Shown piece by piece: positions 1 through 8,647 of a stretch of 64,000 nucleotides of DNA (positions are counted from its first letter, which is position 1; each line of letters starts with the position of its first letter). Made by a program: the position numbers and the translations under genes. The DNA is taken from contig OY986972.1 of assembly GCA_963920575.1 (NCBI GenBank), positions 15,666,502-15,730,501 of the forward strand, given 5' to 3'. The notes under the pieces are model-generated. The model ran no database searches, was not told where the DNA came from, and was given only the letters and a program-made list of their open reading frames with translations. Source of the DNA: Narthecium ossifragum (lineage: Eukaryota; Streptophyta; Magnoliopsida; Dioscoreales; Nartheciaceae).

Positions 1-133
1 GAACCGGAACAGAGGATGCGAAAGACATACCCTGAGTTATTTCTGGAAGGTATGGATTAAAAGATATATTATAGGATTCTTAACATACTCATTTCTGAAT
101 TTCGAGAACGGAATTCCTTTAGGTAGCTTAGGC
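1..133 (+). pseudogene. 3' end of a Ty3/gypsy polyprotein
   Basis: The window opens inside a reading frame that ends at a TAA at 58-60. Its last residues include the motif MRKTYPELF, which resembles the extreme C-terminus of Del/Tekay-type chromovirus polyproteins downstream of integrase. About 75 bp of non-coding sequence follows, including a degenerate version of the block that precedes the polypurine tract in these elements, and then an LTR-like TGTGAGGACC at 134. The rest of the element lies outside the window. Confidence 0.55.
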
Positions 134-243
134 TGTGAGGACCTATATGTAAATACTACTCTTCGTAGGGCATTTTTAGCAAAATCCTAATTAATCATAT
201 CTAAACCTAATAACTATAAATAGGTATCTTATAACCTAAACCC
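134..243 (+). repeat. truncated LTR start, Del/Tekay type
   Basis: It begins TGTGAGGACC, the same 5' terminus as the complete LTRs at 18054 and 59183, directly after the pol end at 1-133. A TATA-like CTATAAATAGG lies near 214-224. At about 243 the LTR stops and a second, different pol fragment begins, so most of the roughly 2-kb LTR is deleted. The join is probably an illegitimate recombination between two related elements. Confidence 0.4.
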
Positions 244-690
244 TTGGAGTTCGCAGTTGGTGACAGAGTGTTGCTGAAGGTTTCTCCGCACAGAGGATCA
301 GTCAGATTTGACAGCAAGGGAAAGCTAGCACCGATGTTCATGGGCCCTTTTGAGAATGTTAGATGTGTTGGAGAGGTCGCCTACCAGTTGGCTCTACCCC
401 TGCACATATCAATAGTCCATCCCACATTCCATGTGTCAATGCTGAGGAAGTACATTCCAGATCCGTTACATGTGAGCAAACATGACGACGTCGTGGTTGA
501 GGATGATGCCACGTACATAGAGTGGCCAGTGTAGATAGTAGATAGGAGAGATCAAGTGTTGAGAGGCAAAAAGATACCGTTGGTGATGGTACGTTGGGTA
601 CACCGAGGAGTCGAGGAGCTAACTTGGGAGCGAGAGGATCACATGCGTCAGGAGAATCCCAAATTGTTCCTAACAGCATATAGAATCCTT
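244..690 (+). pseudogene. integrase C-terminus of a Del/Tekay-type gypsy element
   Basis: The sequence encodes the conserved post-catalytic integrase segment of chromoviruses: FAVGDRVLLKVSPHRG, then GPF, a YQLALP segment and FHVSMLRKYIPDP. A stop (TAG) falls at 533-537. Chromodomain-like sequence continues past it (RWVHRG.EELTWEREDHM), followed by a PKLF end. The catalytic integrase core and everything upstream are missing, since the match starts abruptly at the deletion junction near 243. The fragment leads directly to the LTR at 818 through a degenerate polypurine region, so it is the 3' remnant of the element that owns that LTR. Confidence 0.75.
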
Positions 691-817
691 ATTGTCGGCG
701 TTGATGCCTCTAGGCGTAGCTTGTAGCCTTGTTTGTGTGGGTAGGCCTAGTGTGTTCTTTCTTTCTGGCCCTACCCTAATTAAATTTTGGGATGATATTA
801 TTTTAACGATGATAGGT

Positions 818-2879
818 TGTGAAGACCCGTTCCTCTAACCTGACTTGACCATGTAGGTCGGGACACGTACCATGTTGGTTTGTTTCCGCGTAGGGTCCGA
901 TCGGTCGATCACATGGTTGATTTTGGACCCTAAGGGAAATTTGGTAAAATTGTGCCTTGTTGATCGGTTTTCACACCTGCGTAGTGCACACATGGCCTTG
1001 GATTGATAGATATGATTTATTAGACCCTTAGGTGCGCTCTCGATCGGAAGATCGGAGCTCGATCGAGAAAGATCAAAATGGACGGCTGAGATCAATTCTA
1101 GCTTTCTATAAATAGCCCCCCCCCCCCCCCCCTCTTTTTCTTACTTCTTTTCTCTTTCTCTCTTGGCTGCGGTTTGGAGCTCAGGCTGCGGATTTTTGAT
1201 GCCAAATTGGAGCGGCAGGACTTGAGGAATCAATAGGAGAAGTGTCCAGCTATCACAAGTATGTGTTTCTACCCTAATCATGTGATTAGATTTTCCTAGA
1301 ACTTACCTTTTGGATGTTTAGCATAGGAATATATGTTGGAATGTATTGAAAGTTCATATTCCAGTGTAATCGATGTTCTAGAAACATCTAGATGGTCAGC
1401 TTTTGCATTTTACCGGTCGGTTTGATATTTAGCAGTAGAAATCTTGATTTCTTGGTGCCCTTGGATTCCTAACGTTCTCTTCTACCTCCCCTCAAAGTTT
1501 GATTGAATTACAATGAGTTTTGATAGGTTAAATTCCAGAAATTTAATTCGTGGCACTATTGATGACACTATTCTTGGAACTGTTCATCGGGCAGTAAATG
1601 TGATATTTCGTTGAATTTCATGGATTTTCATGATTCTTGTGATTTGATTGTTTAAATTGCTTATTTATACCACCGCTTATATATATTAGACTTGTATGTT
1701 AGGTCGAGCCCTATGAATAAGGGATGTTGCTAGCTAAGGCGTGATGACTCTCGAGAATGTATAGGATAAATGAGCCGAGAGTATGCCCTGTATGTTTATA
1801 CTTAGTGGTTATTTGTTTGTTTGTTAATTGGTCCGTTGTGATCGTTTGCGTTGCACCGAGTGCGATAATTTAGCTATACTTCTTCTTGAACTGTTAACTA
1901 TTGTTATGGCATATGGTGAATTGTTATGGCATATGGTGACACCTAAGCTAGATGCTTGTATAGGTACATGCATTGTATGCATTAGAGGCATTCAAAGTTA
2001 GGCGTGGGCGATGGGTTGATCACCAATCCGAGGGCTCGGGCAGCTCGGATCTAGCTTTAGGACCGAGGTTGGGTACCAAGCTTCGGACGTGATTGTAATG
2101 TTGAAATATATGTATTCTCAATGTTAATCTCTTGTTGGCTACAAATTGTGTTGATTGAGGTTTAAAAGTCGTGTCGGTTCTTTAAAGCCGAATGCTAAGG
2201 ATGGTGGTCGATGAGTTTCCGACGTGGATCCCCATAGTGGAATCCTTCTTAGATAAAGGTGATCCTGCTTGTTACTATTTTCAAGGCTCCTTAGTAACAT
2301 GTTCAAGGAAGAGGTACATGGCAGGAGCCCTTGGGGCATTGATGGGGTTATGAGGCCCTTGGCATATCTTAAACTTAGACAGAGAAATGACATTCTTGTT
2401 GTTTACTGCCTCTTTTCAGTGTGACGTAGAGTAGAACCTACTAAGCTTGTTGCACACTCCTATCCACCTTGTGTTTTGCAGGTGCAGGAGGCAGATCCTC
2501 TTCTGTAGCACCAGCTGGATAGGCTTTTGATGGCACATTGACTTCTGAAGGTGTCTAATGGTCCTGAGGTTCACTTTATATTTGACAGTTGTATAAATAT
2601 ATAATTTCCCTCCTTGAGAATTTTGATATTTATATAAATGTGTATGTTCGAGGTTTGACTCGTATGAGTGAAATTTGTGATATATCTAGATGTTTTAATT
2701 TGAATCTGTACGTAATTGTTAATTTTTGGTAGTTTGTTAGAATTACAGTTTTGACCCCATAATAAATTGACTAAATTAGTTGTGAAAATTTGATACATAA
2801 ATGTCCCAGTGATGAAAGTTAATAGGTTTAGGTCCCTCACGTTCCGGTCCGGATGGGTTTCCTGGGTTGGGGCGTGACA
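818..2879 (+). repeat. LTR of a Del/Tekay-type gypsy element (3' LTR of a truncated copy)
   Basis: The 2.06-kb LTR starts TGTGAAGACCCG and ends GGGGCGTGACA. It shares block order with the LTRs at 12957 (-), 18054 and 59183: the start, a segment around TTGGTAAA(A)TT, a CACACC..GTGCACACA block, and a terminal GTTGGGGCGTGACA-type end. It sits just downstream of pol-like sequence, so it is best read as a 3' LTR. The downstream flank is TTAAT; the other end of the element is outside the window, so no TSD can be tested. U3 carries several GATCGGTC/TCGATCGG-type palindromes. Confidence 0.8.
1106..1132 (+). promoter_or_regulatory. LTR TATA box followed by a poly(C) tract
   Basis: CTATAAATAG at 1106-1115 is followed immediately by about 17 C residues and then a T/C-rich stretch. 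The position matches TATA boxes in the related LTRs (near 18413 and 59610), so it is the likely promoter and R start of this LTR. The C run is absent from the relatives and is probably slippage. Confidence 0.55.
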
Positions 2880-2880
2880 T

Positions 2881-3079
2881 TAATACTATACATCGTTTGG
2901 TACAACATGGGATAAATGATGTCAAGTATACCATATTTTGAATATATTAAAATGTGCCGTAGAAAATAAGGGAAATGATGGTCTCTACCCAAAAATAAAT
3001 AATACAATGGGTTCCGTATAAATTTATACCGTCTCAGAGGTCGTATAAAGTTATAAGTCATACACCGTATAAAATTATA
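2881..3079 (+). repeat. AT-rich repeat, copy 1 (interrupted)
   Basis: About 195 bp beginning near ACTATACATCGTTTGGTAC is repeated at about 3811-3995 in the same orientation, with scattered substitutions and small indels. The unit contains 'ATACCATATTTTGAATAT' and 'CCGTATAAATTTATACCG'. The continuation of copy 1 is split by the MITE at 3080. A related motif GGGCCGTTTGGTTCGCCG near 3537 looks like a Tourist/Harbinger-type MITE end, but no matching opposite terminus was found. Confidence 0.5.
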
Positions 3080-3496
3080 GGGAAAATTATATTTTTCGTC
3101 CCTCAACTTTCATTGAAGTAACGTTTAAGTCCCTAATCTTTTATAAGTTTCAATTGGGTCCCTACAGTATCCTTTTCGTCACAATGTGGAACATCGGCCT
3201 GACGCCGTCTCTATTCTTAACGGCTGGGGTGTCACGTGACCGCACGTGATAGAAGTTAAGGGACTAAAACGTTACTTCAATGAAAGTTAAGGGACTAAAA
3301 TGTTACTTCCATCCGCACGGCATCCATCACGTGCGGTCACGTGACACCTCAGCCGTAAAAAATAGACACAACGTCAGGCCGACGTCCCATATTGTGATGA
3401 AAAGGATAGTGCAGGGACCCAATTGAAACTTATAAAAGATTAGGGACTTAAATATTACTTCGATGAAAGTTGAGGGACTAAAAAGGTAATTTACCC
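3080..3496. mobile_element. Mutator-type MITE with long inverted repeats
   Basis: A 417-bp foldback element. The left end GGGAAAATTATATTTTTCG pairs with the right end, whose reverse complement starts GGGTAAATTACCTTTTTAG. The arms pair for about 160-190 bp, including the ACGTCAGGCCGA and CACGTGACCGCACGTGAT blocks. The flanks are a perfect 9-bp direct duplication, AAAATTATA (3071-3079 and 3497-3505), the size made by Mutator superfamily elements. No ORF is present. The short centre repeats part of the arm in reverse, 'GTTACTTCAATGAAAGTTAAG'-like. Each arm carries CACGTG G-box cores. Confidence 0.9.
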
Positions 3497-3505
3497 AAAA
3501 TTATA

Positions 3506-4350
3506 TGAAAATAAGATATTTACCAATAATATATGGGCCGTTTGGTTCGCCGTATAGGATAGAGATGCATAACTTTATACATTGTATAAGCTATATAATG
3601 GATACCTTAATACTAGTTTTAATCTATTATATAAGATCCAGTACATTCTATCATGTGGCTAAAAATACCAAATTCAAATTATGTCTGGATATATCAGACG
3701 ATCGAGAAGAAACCACATGGAGGTGGTGGTTACCAGGTGATTAGGAGAGAGAGAGAGAGAGGACTAGTGGGGGCAGTGGTTATCCGTACCAGGTGGGACG
3801 GGGAGCATCTAGTACTATATATCGTTTGGTACAACATTAGATAAATGATGCGAAGTATACCATATTTTGAATATACTAAAATATGCTAGAGAAAATAAGG
3901 GCAGTAATGATCTCTATCCAAGATAAATAATACGATGGTCCCGTATAAATTTATACCGCCTTGGTATAAAATTATACGCCATCCACGGTACAAAATCTCA
4001 TGCATCATATCATCCTTATATGACAGGATGGTTATAAGTTAACCATCCTGTCATCCTACGTGACGGGAGAATGTCTTAGGTGACGCCTATGTGGCATGAT
4101 AATCCTAGGTTGAGAGAGGTTTAATGGAAGGGAGTTATTGAATGGTTATTAGGAGTGGAGTTGGTGGTTGCCTTCACATGTGGCTGGGGCACCACTAGTA
4201 ATTCTATATAATCCATTGTCTCAGCAAGGATGCCACGAACCCGTAAACGGCCAATTTTACTACCGCTAGAAAAACACGACCTCGTTGGCGCCAAGCCTCC
4301 GAGCGCCATGTGTCATTTAGCATAACGTGGCATATCTCGATTTGTAATCC
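3506..4350. other. AT-rich repeat copy 2 and unassigned sequence
   Basis: The second copy of the 195-bp AT-rich unit is at 3811-3995, and a (GA)n microsatellite lies near 3747-3762. 'ACAGGATGGTTATAAGTTAACCATCCTGT' around 4022-4051 is a near-perfect inverted repeat that could form a hairpin. No reading frame with a recognisable product was seen. Confidence 0.4.
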
Positions 4351-4360
4351 ATCAAACTAT

Positions 4361-4870
4361 GAATTTTTTGCCATTTGATACCCATTAGATTTCGTTTTGG
4401 CATAAACATACCCATAGGATGTTTCTTTGCAAACTAATACCCACCGGCCAGCAAATTTCCGGTTTTACCCTCGCCATTAAATGCCGTGTCAGCCCATGAC
4501 AAGACATGAGAAGACCTGCCACCTGTTTTTTATTAAATACGACGTTAACTACGCGTAGAAATTCACGCGCGTAGTTAACAAACACGCATAAAAGTCTACC
4601 ATCATACACATATATCATTTTCCACGCGTGGTTATCACTATACGCGCGTAGAAAGGTATTTTCCACGCGCGGTTAAGGTGTTTTCCATCGTGAGCAGTTA
4701 AGGTGTTTTCCATGAGCAGTTAAGGTGTTTTTATGCGTACTTATTGTTATTTGTATGCGTTGTTAAGGTATTTTCCATGAGCAGTTAAGGTGTTTTTATG
4801 CGTACTTGTTGTTTGTATGCGTTGTTAAGGTATTTTCCATGAGCAGTTAAGGTATTTTCCACGCATGGCC
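4361..4870 (+). repeat. left terminal/subterminal inverted repeat of the Pack-MULE
   Basis: This arm is complementary to 8036-8397 and, across the LINE insertion, to 5540-5659. The inner part (about 4670-4870) is a short tandem array. The unit is GCAGTTAAGGTGTTTT followed by ATGCGTAC, a TTGT stretch and TATGCGTTGTTAAGG, about 65 bp, present roughly two and a half times. Arrays of this kind are common inside MULE termini. Confidence 0.75.
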
Positions 4871-4989
4871 AATAGTTTAACTGCTCATGAAAAATACTTT
4901 GTGGGGGTGGACGTTTGCATGGGTTTGCCGGAGGGGGTGGACGTTTGCATGGGTTTGCATGCGTTGTGTTGCATGCAAACGTCCACCCC

Positions 4990-5131
4990 CGTGGGACTCC
5001 AGGATGCGGTGGGACTTGCAGAAGTCGCTGATGAGGGCGTTGTAGGCGAACACGTCGAGCTCGCCATGGGACTCCAGGATGTCCATGACGCGGACCGCCT
5101 TGTGGATTTGGCGGAGGTTGAAGAAGCCATT
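4990..5131 (-). pseudogene. captured fragment of a PPR-protein gene
   Basis: Read on the - strand, about 47 codons stay open and encode GFFNLRQIHKAVRVMDILES, then DVFAYNALISDFCKSHRI. This is the signature of P-class pentatricopeptide repeats (VFAYNALI.GFCK). From memory it matches the N-terminal repeats of the At3g04760-type family most closely. The reading frame then runs into element sequence that repeats ATGCAAACGTCCACCCC in both orientations, so the fragment has no start, no stop and about 1.3 repeats. It is a transduplicated, non-functional piece. Confidence 0.75.
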
Positions 5132-5322
5132 GTTTCTGGGGCTTTAGCTTCCAGCGTGAGGTGGAGGTGGTGAAGATGGTAATGTTATACACTACCTATT
5201 CCTAATTCAAATCAGAAAGGCTCCAGTTCAGTACAATCTTTCAGTTTCAAGCATTTTCTCAACAATAATACTTTCGAGCATTGGAGCTAATGAATCAAAA
5301 GGTAGTCTAATGCCCAGGAAAC

Positions 5323-5463
5323 TCAGTACTTTGGAGGTGGCTTCTGCGTTGGAAGTAGCCCAAATCTTTTCTTCAAAAGAACCTGTTGCCTAGAGTACTT
5401 GTCATCAGGGGAGAAGCGAGCTGCATTAGAACGAAAAAAACCATCAGCAATCTGCTCTGTGAT
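5323..5463 (-). pseudogene. captured terminal exon of an unidentified host gene
   Basis: On the - strand, a pyrimidine-rich acceptor (CTTTTCTAG) precedes a 47-codon open frame ending in TGA at 5325-5323. The peptide begins [13 protein letters not shown] and ends [16 protein letters not shown], a sharp eukaryotic-looking C-terminus. Its frame, splice acceptor and 3'-UTR-like continuation to about 5175 suggest genomic capture of a last exon. I do not recognise the family. It lies in the same orientation as the PPR piece. Confidence 0.6.
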
Positions 5464-5659
5464 CTAGAAAAGTTAGACTTGTAAAGATGGCAGGTCTTGC
5501 AACATGTTATGCACTTGTAGCATGCACTTGTAAAGAGGGCCAAGTACGCATAAAAAAATACCTTAAGAACGCATATAAACAACAAGTACGCATAAAGACA
5601 CATTAACTGTGCATGAAAAATACCTTAACAACGCATATAGACAACAATAAGTACGCATA

Positions 5660-7991
5660 CATTCTGGACAATATTGCAACCGCCCAGGAAGTGATGCAGG
5701 AAATCCGTCGAGCACCGGGGAATGGGGCACTCATGGCTGTCAAGGCGGACCTCAAGGCGGCGTTTGATTCTGTTAGCTGGCAGTTCCTGCATCAGGTGCT
5801 CGTTGCGATGAACTTTCCTACCACCTTTATTCAATGGGTCATCCACTGTGTTTCGACAACACGCTTCTCCCTCATCCTCAATGGGCGGGTCACTCAGCAG
5901 TTCTCCTCTGGACGAGGGCTCCGACAAGGAGACCCAATCTACCCCTACCTCTTCATATTATCCCAGGAGGTGCTCACGCGTCTGTTGAAGCAACCGCTGC
6001 TTGAGCCGGAAGGGGTGTCGTTCGATCGAGGCAGGTTCCGGGTGACCCATCTTTTGTTCGCTGACGACTGTCTCTTCCTGACAAGGGCGGGGAAGGAGGA
6101 AGCCCTGAAGCTGATGAATGTGTTGAAGAGATTCCGATCCCTCTCTGGGTTGGAGGTGAACCCAGACAAATTGAGCCTTAAGTTCTCTCCGAAGACCTCT
6201 GATCGGAGGAAGAACAGAGTTATGAAAGTGCTGGGATTCAGGGAGAAGCTCGGCCCTTGGAGGTATCTCGGAGTGCCGTTAGATTTCAAGCGCCTGGTAA
6301 CCCATGATTTCAATTTTCTTTTGGACGCGGTGCAGTCACTGCTGGCAGCGTGGCACTCCCTGAAGCTCGCGGAGGCTGGTCAAGTGACCCTGGTGAAGTC
6401 AGTGCTCCAGACTCTTCCCGTCTTCCTGATGTCAGCTCTGCAAGTTCCTGCCTCCGTCGTGCACAAGGTGGAGATGCTGATCCGGCAGTTCCTGTGGCAG
6501 GGGAAGAGAGGAGGCCTCTCGACGGTAGCTTGGGAAAAGGTTTGTTCCCATAAATCCCAAGGTGGCCTTGGGCTCAAGGCTCTCTCCCAATGGCAGCGGG
6601 CGATGCGCATGCGGCGGGCGGCTACTCTCCTCGACAACTCCGACTCGATCTGGAAGCAGCTTGTTGCGGCGAAGTACAAGGTTAGTGCTGGTGTTCTTCC
6701 CATTAAAATCCCTTACAATGCCACTCCTTTCTAGCGTTCCATCTGCCGGGCATCGAACCATCTCCGCCTTGGGCTCCGCTGGCCGGTGATGGAGGGTAGC
6801 GACGCAAATGTGCTGCACGACTGGTGGTTTGCGGACGGTCCCCTGTCTTCCTCAGCCTACATTTTTGATGCTGCCCAAGCTGACTTGTTGGAGCTTGGGC
6901 AACTGCTGGATCCCTCCAGCTGGCGGGAGGATATGCTCTCATCCTTTCTTCACCCGGAGCTGGTGGCCAAGGTGAGTGCCATCCCTCTGGAGCCCCCTCC
7001 CTCCTCTCTCTCGCCTGGGCCCCGATGGGTTTGGGGGTCTACCGGAAAGCCCACCACTAGCGCCTGCTATGATTTACTTGAAGCACGAGGTCACCTTCGG
7101 CGTCAACCGGCGGCTAGCTGGTGGAGTATCTGGCGGAGCCCTGCTGGCCCTCGCGTGCAGCAATTCCTCTGGAAGCTGGCGCACGGGAAGCTGGTTACTA
7201 GAGACAAGTTATGGGACCTGAGGCTTCTCTCAGATAAAGCATGCCCTGCTTGCGGCCTGGCAGAGGAGACCCTGGATCACATCTTCTTCCAGTGCGCTGT
7301 GGCGTCCGCCACTTGGAGGTCGGTGTTGGAGGGATCCCATCTTGATCCCAACTCTATGAACCTTGCTGGATGTTTGGACTGGTTACTTAAGCCTCAGAAA
7401 TCTGAAGACACTAGGTTGATCCAATCCAGCATTTGCTACACCCTTTGGTCTCTTTGGAAAAGGAGGTGCAGTGTGGTGCATGATCAAATGGGGGAAGAGG
7501 TCCCAAGCTTGAGCCGACACATTAAGTGGCAGGTTCGGGAATTTATCCTCCTCAATGGGCAGAAAGTGCGCAGGATTGAGCGTGAGGCCTGGGATGGGAT
7601 GCGTATACAGGCGGATGCCTCCTTCATCGATGGCGCTATGGGCATTGGAGTCGTTTGCTTTGAGGGGTCTGAGGAGATTTGGGATTTTTCATCTGCTTCG
7701 TCAGCTACTTCGGTTCTCCAGGCGGAGATCTCCGCCATTCGAGCGGCGGTTCAGGAGGCTAGAAGGAGAGGCATGACGAGCATTTTGGTAGAAAGCAACT
7801 CTAGATTTGCTGTAGATATGACTAACGGGCGCATGCCTATAGAGGATGACTGCCGGATGGTCCTTTTGGATCTTTGGTGGCAATTGGGAATGTTTGTTAA
7901 TTTCTCTTTAGTTTACATACCGAGAGAGTGGAATGTAAGGGCTGACGAGCTTGCTCGCGCAGCCCGGGTGAGGGAGTTTTGTTCCCTGTAA
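5660..7991 (+). pseudogene. LINE ORF2 remnant: reverse transcriptase, zinc-binding region and RNase H
   Basis: The frame runs from the truncation to 6734, stops at one TAG (6732-6734, in a conserved W-R-S position), then stays open in the same frame to the TAA-type end at 7991. The reverse transcriptase includes KADLKAAFDSVSW, GLRQGDP and the catalytic FADD (F at 6057). Downstream is the zf-RVT cluster CPAC..H..C (7242-7297) found in plant L1 elements, then a C-terminal RNase H starting at QADAS (7609). In the RNase H, the acid residues in ADAS, AEI and RADELA are present. The usual ESDS motif reads ESNS, so one catalytic Asp is Asn. Plant L1 elements are known to carry such an acquired archaeal-type RNase H. 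Confidence 0.9.
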
Positions 7992-8035
7992 GCCTCTAAG
8001 GCTATAGCTTCGGCTCAATTTCTCAAAAAAAAAAA
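5660..8035 (+). mobile_element. 5'-truncated L1-type LINE inserted in the Pack-MULE
   Basis: The element starts abruptly inside ORF2 and ends with a poly(A) tail (about 8025-8036). Flanking 16-bp direct repeats ACAATAAGTACGCATA (5644-5659 and 8036-8051) are target-site duplications of the length typical of target-primed reverse transcription. The target was the MULE subterminal repeat, so the LINE is younger than the MULE. ORF1 and the endonuclease domain are missing. Confidence 0.93.
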
Positions 8036-8397
8036 ACAATAAGTACGCATAAAAACACATTAACTGCTCACGATGGAAAACACCTTAACCGCGCGTGAAA
8101 AATACCTTTCTACGCGTGTATAGTGATAACCACGCGTGAAAAATGATATATGTGTATGATGATAGACGTTTATGAGTGTTTGTTAACTACGCGCGTGAAT
8201 TTCTACGCGTAGTTAACGACGCATTTAATAAAAAATAGGTGGCATGTCTTCTCATGTCTTGTCTTGTCATGGGCTGACACGGCATTTAATGGCGAGGGTA
8301 AAATTAGAAATTTTCTGACCGGGGGTATTAGATTGCAAAGAAACATCTATCTTTATGCCAAAATCAAACCTAAGGGGTATCAAATGACAAAAAATTC

Positions 8398-8647
8398 ATC
8401 AAAGTATCCCACCGAACCGACGGTCGATCTATAGTTCCGCACAACGGAACAAGGACGGCTTCCCGTCTAGGTTCATCCTTCCCGCCTTCTATTAAAACCC
8501 CTCCCTCCTTTCCCGTTTGTTTGCCAAAACCAAGAAAGAAAAATCCCACATCGGTTGTGGGAGAAACGTAAACAAATCCTTATACCAAACCAGAGTTTTT
8601 GGAAGATTTTTTGTTGGATTGAGAGAGAGATAGAGAGAGAGAGAGAG
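8398..8647 (+). promoter_or_regulatory. core promoter and 5' UTR of the SDI1-like gene
   Basis: Only 250 bp separate the Pack-MULE end from the start codon. A TATA-like TATTAAAA lies at 8490-8497, followed by C/T-rich sequence. A (GA)n tract at about 8621-8648 runs right up to the ATG. GA tracts in plant 5' UTRs can bind BBR/BPC factors. Whether transcription starts here or inside the MULE cannot be told from sequence. Confidence 0.5.

Larger units (their letters stand above)
4361..8397. mobile_element. Pack-MULE (Mutator-like element with captured host fragments), carrying a LINE insertion
   Basis: Long terminal inverted repeats bound the element: GAATTTTTTGCCATTTGATA at the left, matched by the reverse complement of the right end. 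The arms stay alignable for several hundred bases, including the GGCATTTAATGGCGAGGGTA and ACGCGTAGTTAAC blocks. The flanks ATCAAACTA (4351-4359) and ATCAAAGTA (8398-8406) are a 9-bp TSD with one mismatch, as expected for Mutator elements. The interior has no transposase but carries two fragments of unrelated plant genes on the - strand (4990-5131 and 5323-5463). Without the later LINE, the element is about 1.65 kb. It ends only about 250 bp upstream of the SDI1-like start codon. Confidence 0.85.

Noticed and set aside
6380..6818. - strand frames opposite the LINE
   Set aside because: Shadows of LINE ORF2, with no recognisable motif.
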